64,000 nucleotides of DNA from Pontibacterium sp049603715 (GCA_049603715.1 JBMYSW010000005.1:62001-126000), one strand, 5' to 3'. Positions 17,138 to 25,900 are shown, numbered from the stretch's first letter. Notes: generated by a model from the letters alone, not told the origin. Numbers and translations are program-made.

Positions 17138-17734
17138 TTAATGTAGTGTCGGGCGAGGCGCCTCTTGGCTTTCTTCTTCAGGTGGTTCGTTGTACTCAGT
17201 AAAAGCAGCCAATGCGACCATGCGCACGTACTCTTGCACTTCGTAAAAGTCCGACTCACTACCGTCGTCAAATTCTTCGCCCACGGTCGCTTGCGCGATA
17301 TGGCTTAGGTCGGTGAGGGCTTCGCGAATATCTGGATTTAGGCTGTCTTGGTTTTGCTTACCACCCAACCCAAAACCCGTTAAAAAGCCTTGGCACCACT
17401 CGCCCAAAGCACGGGTTCTTACTTCTAGCTCTTCGTCATCGTCTGGCAGCATTAGCGCAAAGCTAAAGTCAGAAGCCTGCAGCAGGCTTAAGCTTTGCTC
17501 GTACAAAGTAATAAACAGCATTTTGCTGGCGTGCGACTGGTATTTTTCTACATCGAGCATTTCGCGGGTGCTTTCTAGCAGGCTAAGTGCAGGCAGGCGT
17601 GTCGAGGTCGAAAGCAGGCCACAGTAATAACCATGAAGTTCTGACGGGCTCACCACCGTCACATTCTCTTCAACCATTTGGTTTGCAACTTGGTCAAAGG
17701 TTAATAATGATTGAGACGCATCATCGTGAGACAT
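17138..17734 (-). CDS. ygfB: YgfB/UPF0149 family protein
   Basis: Encodes 198 residues from the ATG at 17734 (MSHDDASQS); an in-frame GTG at 17743 is possible. This is an acidic, mostly helical protein with the family hallmarks HGYYCGLL and GWCQGFLTGFGLG. Members occur just before pepP; in Pseudomonas YgfB has been linked to control of ampDh3 and beta-lactam tolerance. A similar role here is not shown. It is divergent from the zapA operon. Confidence 0.88.
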   Translation of the reverse strand: MSHDDASQSLLTFDQVANQMVEENVTVVSPSELHGYYCGLLSTSTRLPALSLLESTREMLDVEKYQSHASKMLFITLYEQSLSLLQASDFSFALMLPDDDEELEVRTRALGEWCQGFLTGFGLGGKQNQDSLNPDIREALTDLSHIAQATVGEEFDDGSESDFYEVQEYVRMVALAAFTEYNEPPEEESQEAPRPTLH

Positions 17735-17940
17735 AAACAGCACGCTCGCTTGTTACGGGGGCAGGTCACCCAAATTAGAATAAATGGCCATTAAAGGCAG
17801 CTTAGGTGCTATCCTATCACGCGAGCTAAGTGCCCGTCATTCAAGCCATTGACCGGCAAATTAAGCCTGTTATAGTCCGGTTAGCGACATTGTTGCGCCA
17901 ACCGTCTAAATGCCTTTGCCATGCGCCCAAGAGATGCCCT

Positions 17941-18159
17941 ATGACCGATAACGCCCAAAACCCTTGGGACTTGCTAGAACAACGAATTGATGACCTTGTT
18001 AGCGAGTGCCAAAGCCTTCGCGACGAGAACCAACGCCTGCGCAGCCGCGAAGAAATTCTAAAGTCAGAAAAGCAACATTTAACCCACGTTAACCTTCAAA
18101 CACGGACTAAAGTCGAAGCCATGTTGGCTCGCTTAAAAGCATTGGAGAGCAAATCATGA
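17941..18159 (+). CDS. Small coiled-coil protein, TIGR02449 family
   Basis: Encodes 72 residues from the ATG at 17941; the longer upstream frame has no family character. Almost the whole chain is predicted coiled coil (LLEQRIDDLVSECQSLRDEN onward, heptads of L/I/V). The family always lies next to zapA, and the resemblance to ZapB suggests a cell-division role, which is inference. The stop overlaps the zapA start (ATGA), so the two are translationally coupled. Confidence 0.8.
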   Translation: MTDNAQNPWDLLEQRIDDLVSECQSLRDENQRLRSREEILKSEKQHLTHVNLQTRTKVEAMLARLKALESKS

Positions 18160-18437
18160 GTAGCGATACGCCTATTCACAACATGAAGGTTATTCTTGGC
18201 GAGCGCGAACTCAGCATCAGCTGCCCAGAAGGAGCAGAGGCGCGACTCGAAGCCGCGGTTGAGCTATTTAATGCCGAGTTTGCTAATCGCAACCCAAAAA
18301 GCACTTACGAAAGAAGCGTTATTTCTGCGGGACTTAACCTCGCCAATGCATTGTTGGACGCACAAGACGAAATTAACGCACTCAAAGCAGAAACCAATAC
18401 GCGCCTTTCGGGGCTCATCGACAAACTGGATCGCTAA
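18156..18437 (+). CDS. zapA: Cell division protein ZapA
   Basis: Encodes 93 residues: an N-terminal globular part (VILGERELSISCPEG) and a C-terminal coiled coil (LDAQDEINALKAE). ZapA binds and bundles FtsZ filaments at the division ring. The position between the TIGR02449 gene and the 6S RNA gene is diagnostic. Confidence 0.93.
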   Translation: MSSDTPIHNMKVILGERELSISCPEGAEARLEAAVELFNAEFANRNPKSTYERSVISAGLNLANALLDAQDEINALKAETNTRLSGLIDKLDR

Positions 18438-18493
18438 AATTAATTCGATTCATTGTGCGGCGCATTACGCTTAATTGCAGTAAATGTCTAGAC

Positions 18494-18521
18494 CTGACAT
18501 CTCGTTATTCTAGCGTATAAT
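18494..18521 (+). promoter_or_regulatory. Sigma70-type promoter of the 6S RNA gene
   Basis: CTGACA (18494-18499) and TATAAT (18516-18521) with a 16-bp spacer. This places the transcript start near 18528, just before the conserved 6S 5' stem. Confidence 0.75.
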
Positions 18522-18527
18522 AGCTTC

Positions 18528-18706
18528 CTCTCCCTGGGGTGTTCGATCGTTGGTAACGTCCCTCGAGCCGATAATCATTTACCTGGAGGCCAAGGCGAGT
18601 GTTGGTGAGCATGTCCGCTAGACGGAAAGCCTAATGCACTTCCGCGGTCGCCACCTTGAACCTTCGGGTTCAGGGCCACTACCACACCGGCATCTTGGGG
18701 AGACCC
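18528..18706 (+). ncRNA. ssrS: 6S RNA
   Basis: About 180 nt with the classic 6S arrangement. The 5' segment CTCTCCCTGGGGTGTTCG pairs with the 3' segment CTTGGGGAGA to close the terminal stem. Internal landmarks match Pseudomonas-type 6S RNA, including GGTAACGTCCC, CGAGCCGATAATCATT, GCATGTCCGCTAGACGGAAAGC and GCCACCTTGAACC. 6S RNA mimics an open promoter and sequesters sigma70 RNA polymerase in stationary phase. It lies between zapA and the folate cyclo-ligase gene, its usual place. End positions are approximate. Confidence 0.95.
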
Positions 18707-18710
18707 TCTT

Positions 18711-19313
18711 ATGACAGCGCAAGCCCCCATGGCTCGCCAGCAGTTGCGCAAGCTTATTCGCACACGACGCAGCGCCCTCTCAGCCGCACAGCAAAAAGCG
18801 GCTGCACAAGCACTCAAACAACACCTTCTTGCACTACCCGAGTTCCGAGCGGCCCGTGATGTGTGTGCCTATTTGGCCAACGATGGTGAAATTGACCCTC
18901 TGCCATTTATGCAGGCCGCACACGCCCTTGGCAAACGCGTGCTCCTACCGGTTTTACACCCCACGCAAGCACGGCACCTATGGTTTGTTGAGTGGCACCC
19001 CAATCAGCCGCTTAGGCCAAACCGTTACCGCATTTTAGAGCCACAATTTAAAGGCCAACCCCGCCGTAAACCTTGGGCCCTCGGCTTAGTACTAATGCCA
19101 CTGGTGGCCTTTGACGCGCAAGGTAACCGCATGGGCATGGGCGGTGGTTATTACGATACGAGCTTTGCCTTCAAGCAAACATCGCCACAGCGCGGCCCCA
19201 AACTGGTGGGTATTGCCCATCAATGCCAACAGGTTGACTCCTTACCCACCGCCGAATGGGATATTCCACTTGCCGCCATTGTCACTGACTTTGGTGTAAT
19301 GCGCTGCCAATAA
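18711..19313 (+). CDS. fau: 5-formyltetrahydrofolate cyclo-ligase
   Basis: Encodes 200 residues. Typical motifs are a basic N-terminus (LRKLIRTRRSALS), LVLMPLVAFDAQGNRMGMGGGYYD and VGIAHQCQ. The enzyme converts 5-formyl-THF to 5,10-methenyl-THF using ATP. The start lies only a few bases after the 6S 3' end, and its best ribosome site (GGGGAGA, near 18697) falls within the 6S terminal stem, so processing of 6S from a joint transcript could affect translation. Known as ygfA in E. coli. Confidence 0.93.
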   Translation: MTAQAPMARQQLRKLIRTRRSALSAAQQKAAAQALKQHLLALPEFRAARDVCAYLANDGEIDPLPFMQAAHALGKRVLLPVLHPTQARHLWFVEWHPNQPLRPNRYRILEPQFKGQPRRKPWALGLVLMPLVAFDAQGNRMGMGGGYYDTSFAFKQTSPQRGPKLVGIAHQCQQVDSLPTAEWDIPLAAIVTDFGVMRCQ

Positions 19314-19425
19314 GCACATGTTGATCAGCCAAGCTGCGCCAACGTGTAGCAACCAACGCCCTGCAATAAAGCCGACCTAGCGGCTGCGACCTCGTCATGT
19401 CTCCTCGACTTTTATATGGAATGAT

Positions 19426-19459
19426 TTAAACCCCTGTTTTTTCAGGGGTTTAATTTTTT
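19426..19459 (+). terminator. Rho-independent terminator after the cyclo-ligase gene
   Basis: TTAAACCCCTG, loop TTTTTT, CAGGGGTTTAA: a perfect 11-bp stem followed by TTTTTTA. Confidence 0.85.
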
Positions 19460-19469
19460 ACTCAAAAAC

Positions 19470-19485
19470 CTGACCAGTTGGACAC
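19470..19485. promoter_or_regulatory. RutR-type operator 1 before the purine permease
   Basis: CTGACCAGTTGGACAC closely matches the RutR consensus TTGACCANNTGGTCAA. A second site begins 35 bp on. Probable target of the RutR-like regulator at 22086. Confidence 0.6.
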
Positions 19486-19504
19486 CTTTTTGCTTTATAA
19501 AAAC

Positions 19505-19520
19505 CTGACCAGTGTGACAG
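19505..19520. promoter_or_regulatory. RutR-type operator 2 before the purine permease
   Basis: CTGACCAGTGTGACAG shares the left half-site AAACCTGACCAGT with the site at 19470; the right half is weaker. Confidence 0.45.
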
Positions 19521-19637
19521 GTTTAAACCAATCTTTGAGCCTCACACTCTCGCCCACTGGGCACGCGAGCAGTACGGATGACCTCACTTGGCTTCGTTGT
19601 AGTCAAGCAGAGCACAACACTTATTGGAGGACACAAA

Positions 19638-21014
19638 ATGTCGACTCAGGATTCAGACTTACTCTATCCGCTAGACTCAAAGCCCAGCCCTGTCGCGGCG
19701 AGCTTTGCAGCAATACAGCATGTTTTAGCCAGCTTTGTGGGTATTATTACCCCTACCTTAATCATTGGCGGCGTTTTGGGGTTGGGCGAACATATTCCCT
19801 ACCTCATTAGCATGGCCTTAATCGTTTCTGGGGTGGGCACCCTCATTCAAGCGACACGCCCAATGGGCATTGGCGCCGGCATGATTTGTATTCAGGGCAC
19901 CAGCTTCGCATTTCTTAGCTCCGTACTGGCCGCAGGTTTTATCGCCAAGGGCAAAGGCGGCGGCCCAGAAGAAATACTCTCATTGATTTTTGGTGTTTGC
20001 TTTTTAGGTGCCTTTGTCGAAATCTTTTTAAGCCAGTTTTTACATAAACTTAAAAAAGTCATCACCCCACTTGTCACCGGTATTGTTATCACCATTATCG
20101 GCATCAGTTTGATTAAGGTAGGCATTACCGACTTAGCCGGCGGCGTTAGAGCGCCTGACTTTGGTAGTGGCGCTAACCTCGCATTGGGCTTTGTGGTACT
20201 CATCAGCATCATTGCCCTAAACCGCAGCAGCAACCCTTGGCTGCGTTTGTCGTCCATCGTCATTGGTTTGCTTATTGGCTTTGCCATTGCCGCCTTTATG
20301 GGCAAAGTTAGCTTCGAAAACGTTGGCTCTCAGCCGCTCATCAGCATTCCACTACCTTTCCAGTACGGCTTCTCTTTTGACCTACAAGCCTTTATCCCAA
20401 TCGCACTGATCTACCTTATTACGGCTATCGAATCCACGGGCGACATCACCGCAAACTGTATGATTTCAAAGCAACCTGTTTCAGGTGATAGCTACATTAA
20501 ACGCATTAAAGGCGGGGTGTTAGGCGATGGCATAAACTCCCTCATTGCAGCGACCTTTAATACCTTTCCTAACACCACCTTCAGCCAAAATAATGGCGTG
20601 ATTCAGCTCACTGGCATTGCTAGCCGACACGTGGGTATTTTTGTTGCGGGCATTCTCATCGTGCTCGGGCTGTTTCCGATTGTAGGCGCCGTATTGCAGC
20701 AAATTCCAAAGCCTGTGTTGGGCGGCGCCACCCTCGTCATGTTCGGCACCGTCGCCGCCGCAGGTATTAAAATCTTGGCGCAAGAAGAAATGACCCGTCG
20801 TACCCTACTCATTATGGCAGTGTCTTTTGGCCTAGGTTTAGGTATGACCATGGTGCCTGACGTACTCGCCGAAATGCCAAAGCTAGTACAAAATATCTTT
20901 GGTTCTGCGATCACCACAGGTGGCCTCTCAGCCATTATTTTGAACCTTATCTTGCCTGAAGACAGTACTGAAGAAGCGGTAGCAGCAGAGCCTACCCCTG
21001 CCGAAGCAGTGTAG
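19638..21014 (+). CDS. Nucleobase:cation symporter-2 family permease, probable urate/xanthine uptake
   Basis: Encodes 458 residues from the ATG at 19638, which follows GGAGG by 9 bp. The protein has about 12-14 membrane spans and the NCS2 signatures ATRPMGIGAGM, TAIESTGDITA and FSQNNGVIQLTG. The QNNG form is typical of xanthine and urate carriers rather than uracil carriers. It probably brings urate or xanthine into the cell by proton symport for the degradation enzymes at 23.8-28.5 kb. Two RutR-like operators precede it. The exact substrate is inferred from context. Confidence 0.88.
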   Translation: MSTQDSDLLYPLDSKPSPVAASFAAIQHVLASFVGIITPTLIIGGVLGLGEHIPYLISMALIVSGVGTLIQATRPMGIGAGMICIQGTSFAFLSSVLAAGFIAKGKGGGPEEILSLIFGVCFLGAFVEIFLSQFLHKLKKVITPLVTGIVITIIGISLIKVGITDLAGGVRAPDFGSGANLALGFVVLISIIALNRSSNPWLRLSSIVIGLLIGFAIAAFMGKVSFENVGSQPLISIPLPFQYGFSFDLQAFIPIALIYLITAIESTGDITANCMISKQPVSGDSYIKRIKGGVLGDGINSLIAATFNTFPNTTFSQNNGVIQLTGIASRHVGIFVAGILIVLGLFPIVGAVLQQIPKPVLGGATLVMFGTVAAAGIKILAQEEMTRRTLLIMAVSFGLGLGMTMVPDVLAEMPKLVQNIFGSAITTGGLSAIILNLILPEDSTEEAVAAEPTPAEAV

Positions 21015-21050
21015 TCTTCGTTCTATTTACCTGCTTCTACCTGCTTCACA

Positions 21051-21091
21051 GCCATTCCACTTATGCAGCCATAGCGCCTAAGTGGAATGGC
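21051..21091. terminator. Long hairpin after the purine permease gene
   Basis: GCCATTCCACTTA at 21051-21063 pairs perfectly with TAAGTGGAATGGC at 21079-21091 (13-bp stem, 15-nt loop). No U-run follows, so it may stabilise or attenuate rather than terminate. Confidence 0.5.
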
Positions 21092-21164
21092 CCTTACAAT
21101 ATTTAAATTCTGCCCCGCAGCCGCTATCATGAGACCTCATTCAATATACTGAGCGAAAGGAATC

Positions 21165-21935
21165 ATGTCAGCGTCTAGTACCCAGCCTAAATGTTTTGTG
21201 ATTAACATGGACCGCTCGCACGTGCGACGTGCCCACATCACCCAAGCTTTTGAGAAACAAGGCCTTGTTTTCGAGCGCATTGCTGGTATTGACGGCTCCA
21301 CTTTATCGAAAGAAGAATTAAACAAAGTTTATGATGAAGAGCATTGCATCAAGCTGATTGGTCGCGGCCTGCGCAAAGGCGAAATTGGCTGTACCCTCTC
21401 ACATATCGCCACATGGCGCGCAATTCTTGAGCAAGACCTAGAGGGCGCCTTTATTTTTGAAGATGACGCAGACTTCAACCCTCAAGCTCCCTTCAAGCTA
21501 GCACTTGCCTTAGAAGGTTTTAAGCCCGATGAGCCGGCAATTATTTTATTTTCGCCCAAGAGTGAAGAGCTAGCCGATCCCATCGACATTAACGTAAGTG
21601 ATATAAAGGTTTTTAACAGCAAGCGTACCGCGCTAGCCTGCGCCTACTACGTCAATCGTAAAGCGGCTAAAAACCTGCTCACCTACTTTGACAAGCTTCA
21701 TCATATTAATGACTGGTGGGCGACCATGCGTCGCCGTAAAGTGGTTACCACCTACTTGGCGCAAACCAATGAAGGGGAAGCGTGGGTGACGCCACTGCCT
21801 GAAGAAATAAACCCATCTAACCTCAACTGCGACCCATGGCGCGGAAGTGGCAAAGCCTCTATTGGCGAAAAAATTCAGCGGGCTTTTTATACTTACACCT
21901 ACTTCCGCAAACGCTTAAAAGCCCTAGAGCAATAG
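21165..21935 (+). CDS. Glycosyltransferase family 25 protein
   Basis: Encodes 256 residues. GT25 (lipooligosaccharide glycosyltransferase) motifs are clear: CFVINMDRSHVRR at the N-terminus, GEIGCTLSHIATW near residue 66, and the metal/nucleotide-site FEDDADF near 98. Such enzymes add galactose or related sugars to LPS cores or glycans in the cytoplasm. No surface-polysaccharide cluster surrounds it. It lies between the purine permease and the purine regulator, with its own AAAGGA ribosome site. Confidence 0.85.
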   Translation: MSASSTQPKCFVINMDRSHVRRAHITQAFEKQGLVFERIAGIDGSTLSKEELNKVYDEEHCIKLIGRGLRKGEIGCTLSHIATWRAILEQDLEGAFIFEDDADFNPQAPFKLALALEGFKPDEPAIILFSPKSEELADPIDINVSDIKVFNSKRTALACAYYVNRKAAKNLLTYFDKLHHINDWWATMRRRKVVTTYLAQTNEGEAWVTPLPEEINPSNLNCDPWRGSGKASIGEKIQRAFYTYTYFRKRLKALEQ

Positions 21936-22061
21936 CCTTGCTTTACGCCTTTTCGCGAATTCCATAGAATGTTCACCGCTTAACGGCAGCATCTGGGGCA
22001 AAAGCGCCCCGTCTTTTACTGCGGTTTGGCGTTATACCGCTCAGCAGAGTCCGGATCATTA

Positions 22062-22080
22062 TTAACCGTTAACAGGTCAA
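22062..22080. promoter_or_regulatory. RutR-like half-sites before the TetR-family gene
   Basis: TTAACC and GGTCAA half-sites flank a 7-bp centre (GTTAACA), six bases before the likely GTG start. Spacing is wider than in the other sites. Possible autoregulation. Confidence 0.35.
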
Positions 22081-22085
22081 CTTCT

Positions 22086-22754
22086 GTGTTATTTACCCTG
22101 TCGTCACACCAAAGCAGCAATGACAAAAGCGCAGGTCACATTCGCCAACGCAACGAAACCCTGATTTTAGAGGCCGCGACCTATGAGTTCGCTTCGAGCG
22201 GCTTCAAAGGCGCAAGCATGGGTAACATTGCCCAACGGGCAGGCTTACCCAAAGCCAACGTGCACTATTACTTTAAGAATAAAATCGGTTTATATATTGC
22301 GGTACTCACCGACGTACTTGAGCTGTGGGACTCAACCCTAAGCACCTTCTCAAAAGACGATGATCCGGCTGAGCGGCTAGCAGCTTACATCAAGAAGAAA
22401 ATTGAATTTTCACGAGATCACAGCCAGGCCTCACGCATTTTTGCCATCGAGATTGCCAGCGGTGCGCCTAACATTATTGAGTACTTTGGTAAGGACTATC
22501 AGCGCTGGTTTAAAGAGCGTACAGACGTCATTCAAAGCTGGATAGACCAAGAAAAAATGCAGCCCATCGACCCACACCACTTGCTGTTTTTACTCTGGTC
22601 GAGCACGCAGCATTACGCTGACTTTAGCGTGCAAGCCGCTGCCGCACTGGGCAAAAAAAAGCTCGCGCAAAAAGACTATCAGCAGGCGACCAATACCCTG
22701 ACACAAATTATTCTGCAGGGCTGTGGTTTAACTCCTCCCCAAAAGAAAGGCTAA
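22086..22754 (+). CDS. TetR-family regulator, RutR-like
   Basis: Encodes about 222 residues from a GTG at 22086; an upstream TTG at 22026 would give 242, and the start is uncertain. The TetR helix-turn-helix reads ASMGNIAQRAGLPKANVHYY, followed by FKNKIGLYIAVL. The C-terminal domain closely resembles E. coli RutR, with FSRDHSQASRIFAIE and LLFLLWSSTQHYADF. RutR senses uracil and thymine and also acts on purine genes. Here the setting and palindromes near 19470, 22062 and 27576 suggest it controls urate catabolism. The ligand is unknown. Confidence 0.85.
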   Translation: MLFTLSSHQSSNDKSAGHIRQRNETLILEAATYEFASSGFKGASMGNIAQRAGLPKANVHYYFKNKIGLYIAVLTDVLELWDSTLSTFSKDDDPAERLAAYIKKKIEFSRDHSQASRIFAIEIASGAPNIIEYFGKDYQRWFKERTDVIQSWIDQEKMQPIDPHHLLFLLWSSTQHYADFSVQAAAALGKKKLAQKDYQQATNTLTQIILQGCGLTPPQKKG

Positions 22755-22800
22755 GCTGCACCTAGCCACGGCGCCGCATAAAGCTGACAAGGAAAGAAAC

Positions 22801-23751
22801 ATGATCAACATCGCGGTGGTTGGCGCATCAGGCGCGTTTGGCAAAAAACACCTTGAGGCATTAGCCAGCGTAAAGGGTGCACGCCTTGTAGCAACAGCAG
22901 ACCTAACACCAACAGCGCACCCCACTGATCAATCTATCCATCACTACGACTCGCTTAACGCTTTACTTAGCGACCCAGCGCTTAAATGTGACGCTGTGAT
23001 TCTGGCAACACCCACACCTTTACATGCCGAGCAAGCACTTGCCTGTATCGCCGCAGATAAGCACGTGTTGGTTGAGATTCCCATGGCAGACTCACTGGCT
23101 GATGCACAAGCGCTTCTAACAGCCGCAGCCAATAAACCACACCTTTGCGCTATGGTGGGCCACGTTCGTCGATTTAACCCAAGCCATCAATGGATCCACC
23201 AACAAATTAGCCAAGGTAAGCTCACCCTACAGCACCTACAGGCAACCACCTACTTCTTTCGGCGCAGCAACACCAATGCACTGGGCGAGCCTCGCAGTTG
23301 GACAGATCATTTGCTGTGGCACCACGCCTGCCACACCGTCGACCTCTTTTTACACCAAACTCACCAAGCGCCTTGCCAAGGTTTTGCCCTCGCTGGCCCC
23401 ACTCAGCCAGAGTTGGGTATTGCCATGGATATGACCATTGGCCTTAAGTCCGACAGCGGTAGCCTGTGCAGCTTGGCTTTGTCTTTTAATAACGAAGGCC
23501 CGTTCGGAACGGAGTTCCGCTACATCTGTGATAAGGGCACCTATATTGCCCGTTACGATGACTTGGTCGATGGCGAAGGTACGCCTATTGATTTGAGTGA
23601 AGTGAGCGAGATCAGCAATGGCATTGCGCTGATTGATCAAGCCTTTGTGGATAGCATCAGCACAGGCAAACCCAACGCAGCGAGCTTTGAACATGCCTTT
23701 GGTGCAATGCAAGTGCTCGCCGAGCTCAGCGAACAGCTAGAAACAGGCTAG
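22801..23751 (+). CDS. Gfo/Idh/MocA dehydrogenase resembling LigC
   Basis: Encodes 316 residues. A Rossmann loop (VVGASGAFGKKH, near residue 5) precedes a C-terminal GFO/IDH domain. The pieces GEPRSWTDHLLWHH and HTVDLF, plus YFFRR just before them and FRYICD later, match my memory of Sphingomonas LigC, the 4-carboxy-2-hydroxymuconate-6-semialdehyde dehydrogenase of protocatechuate 4,5-cleavage. No other ring-cleavage gene is nearby. It starts 46 bp after the RutR-like gene and lies beside the urate genes, so it may act on a purine-derived or related cyclic hemiacetal. The function here is unassigned. Confidence 0.75.
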   Translation: MINIAVVGASGAFGKKHLEALASVKGARLVATADLTPTAHPTDQSIHHYDSLNALLSDPALKCDAVILATPTPLHAEQALACIAADKHVLVEIPMADSLADAQALLTAAANKPHLCAMVGHVRRFNPSHQWIHQQISQGKLTLQHLQATTYFFRRSNTNALGEPRSWTDHLLWHHACHTVDLFLHQTHQAPCQGFALAGPTQPELGIAMDMTIGLKSDSGSLCSLALSFNNEGPFGTEFRYICDKGTYIARYDDLVDGEGTPIDLSEVSEISNGIALIDQAFVDSISTGKPNAASFEHAFGAMQVLAELSEQLETG

Positions 23752-23802
23752 GCGAGTGAGCGCTCATTTCTTTCATTCTTTTCATTCCTTTGCGCCCGCA
23801 GC

Positions 23803-25002
23803 TTAGCCACCAGCCCGAACCGATGTAATCCACTGCGCGAGTAACGCACGCTCCTCATCGGTCATCCCTGTTTTATTCATAAACGGCATGTCGTGAGACA
23901 AAATCGAACGGGCCTCAATACGGTCAACTGACGCGCGCATCTGATCAAGTGTTTCGAGTACATAACCTAACGGCGCCATCGTAAACATATCATCGGTGGG
24001 CGCATCGGCATGGCAACTTGAACAACGCTGCTGAACAATCGCCAAAGCTTGAGCATCTGTCACCGTCACACCCTGCTGTACACTCTCGAGCTGCGGGCGC
24101 TCTGGCTTCGCAACAACCGCTAGTAACACAAAGGCGATAAACGCACTTACTAGTACCCAAGGTTTGTTCTGACCTTGGTTTTTAAGGTTAAAGTAATGGC
24201 GTGCCCACGCGCCTATCACGATCAGTGCCACCAGCATGAGCCAACCCCACGCATGACCATAGGTCATGGGGTAATGGTTGCTTAACATAATAAAAAGCAC
24301 CGGTAAGGTAGCGTAATTGTTGTGAATAGAACGGCGACGGGCATTGATACCCAACTGCGGGTCTGGCGCCTGCCCTTGTTCAACAGCCGCCACCAGCGCA
24401 CGCTGCGATGGCATAATCGTCGTAAATACATTGGCAGCCATACAGGTGCCCATCAAAGCACCAATGTGGATATATGCGGCACGGTCACCCAAATAAAGCG
24501 ATAACCCATAGGCCACCACAGCAATCAGCGACAAGCACACCACACCAAAAGCGAGGCCATGATTAACCAATGAGGTGCGACACAAGCCCTCATATACCAA
24601 CCAACCCAGCACCAATGTCGCCACACCCAAAGCCACCGCTTGCCAAGGCAACAACTCAGCCTTAGCCGGGTCGACCATATAGCTGCTGGCACCTAAGTAA
24701 TATACCCATCCGAGTAAGAACATACCGCTAAGCCACGTTGAGTAGGCTTCCCACTTAAACCAATGCAGGTGTGTGGGTAGCACCTCAGGCGCGAGCCGGT
24801 ATTTAGCCACCTCGTAAAAACCACCACCATGAATCGCCCAAAGGTCGCCCTTTACGCCTTTGTCTTTTTTCCATTGCGGCGGTTCGGCCAAGGCATTGTC
24901 GAGCCACACAAAATAAAAAGACGCTCCAATCCAAGCAATGGCGGTAACAACGTGAACAAAGCGCGCCAACAAGTGCACCCATTCGCTCCAATACGGATCC
25001 AT
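23803..25002 (-). CDS. puuD: Membrane-bound urate hydroxylase with cytochrome c domain
   Basis: Encodes 399 residues. About nine membrane spans (N-terminal FVHVVTAIAWIGASFYFVW) form the urate hydroxylase domain, with conserved HGGGFYEV and LPTHLHWFKWEAY. A C-terminal periplasmic cytochrome c domain has CSSCH near residue 334. PuuD oxidises urate to 5-hydroxyisourate and feeds electrons to the respiratory chain, replacing uricase. It is the last gene of the alc-uraD-uraH-allA-puuD run. Confidence 0.93.
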   Translation of the reverse strand: MDPYWSEWVHLLARFVHVVTAIAWIGASFYFVWLDNALAEPPQWKKDKGVKGDLWAIHGGGFYEVAKYRLAPEVLPTHLHWFKWEAYSTWLSGMFLLGWVYYLGASSYMVDPAKAELLPWQAVALGVATLVLGWLVYEGLCRTSLVNHGLAFGVVCLSLIAVVAYGLSLYLGDRAAYIHIGALMGTCMAANVFTTIMPSQRALVAAVEQGQAPDPQLGINARRRSIHNNYATLPVLFIMLSNHYPMTYGHAWGWLMLVALIVIGAWARHYFNLKNQGQNKPWVLVSAFIAFVLLAVVAKPERPQLESVQQGVTVTDAQALAIVQQRCSSCHADAPTDDMFTMAPLGYVLETLDQMRASVDRIEARSILSHDMPFMNKTGMTDEERALLAQWITSVRAGG

Positions 25003-25056
25003 GGCAATTTCCTCAATAGGCTATGTGTCGAGTGCGCATTCTGCGCATGGGTAGGC

Positions 25057-25551
25057 TTAACAGGCCGAGTAACGAATCTGCAGCGGTAAATCTAGGGTCA
25101 CTTCATCGCAGTTGTGACCCTCACCTTGGCGGTCAACCACTAAAAATTCAGCGCCCTGAACCAAAGGCAACAAATAGTGATGCCATGTTCCTTGCCGGTA
25201 GTTCACCCCTTGTCCTTGTGCGATAAACGCCTGCACTTGCGATGCATCAAACTCCCCTGCGGGTGCTACAACCACTAAATAAGGGTCGCCAGAAAGGGGC
25301 ATAAAGGCTTGGCTGCCGAGGGGGTGACGTTCCATCTTACATAAGGTGATAGGTGTTGGCTGAACCGAGCCTTTAAAGATACTCAAAATCGCATCGCCAC
25401 CTGCAAGCTCAACAGTGGCAAGTTGATGAAAGCGTTGTGTCAAACCATCGTTAATGGAAATAAAGTCGCCGGTTGCTGCCAGCACCTCGCCAAAGGGGGC
25501 AAACGCCTCGGCAGTGAGTGGCTTAGCGTCTAGTTCACAAATATGCGTCAT
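25057..25551 (-). CDS. allA: Ureidoglycolate lyase
   Basis: Encodes 164 residues, as usual for AllA. It starts with the typical LTAEAFAPFGEV segment and contains a cupin-like barrel with METHxPLGSQAF-type sequence (here MERHPLGSQAFMPL) and QGVNYRQGTWHH. It splits ureidoglycolate to glyoxylate and urea, the last step of the route. Its start codon abuts the uraH stop codon. Confidence 0.94.
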   Translation of the reverse strand: MTHICELDAKPLTAEAFAPFGEVLAATGDFISINDGLTQRFHQLATVELAGGDAILSIFKGSVQPTPITLCKMERHPLGSQAFMPLSGDPYLVVVAPAGEFDASQVQAFIAQGQGVNYRQGTWHHYLLPLVQGAEFLVVDRQGEGHNCDEVTLDLPLQIRYSAC

Positions 25552-25890
25552 TTATGAGCCTCGGTACGTTGAGTAACCATAAGGACTCATCAGCAGGGGC
25601 ACATGGTAGTGCTGGCTTGCGTCCGCCACTAAAAACTCCACATCTACCCGCGGGTAAAACACCGGCAAACCTTCCGCTTCGAGGTATTTTTTTACATCAA
25701 ATGCCAAGCGATAACGCCCTTCTTTTAGCTGTTTGCCCTCAGGCCAATCAGCAACGCGACCATCGTCGTCAGTATAAGCATCCAACCACTGCACCCAAGC
25801 GCCGTCTTGCCAAAAAAACAAACAGACGTACATGCCAACCGCCGCGCAACCGCGCGACGTGTCTAGCACATGAGTTGATATCGCTTTCAT
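25552..25890 (-). CDS. uraH: 5-hydroxyisourate hydrolase
   Basis: Encodes 112 residues from the ATG at 25890 behind GAGGAAA; a longer frame to 25938 overlaps uraD and is unlikely. Transthyretin-like fold marks are ISTHVLDTSRG at the start, RVDVEF in the middle and the C-terminal YRGS tetrapeptide that builds the active site. It hydrolyses 5-hydroxyisourate to OHCU in the cytoplasm. It abuts allA. Confidence 0.94.
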   Translation of the reverse strand: MKAISTHVLDTSRGCAAVGMYVCLFFWQDGAWVQWLDAYTDDDGRVADWPEGKQLKEGRYRLAFDVKKYLEAEGLPVFYPRVDVEFLVADASQHYHVPLLMSPYGYSTYRGS

Positions 25891-25900
25891 AGGGTTTCCT

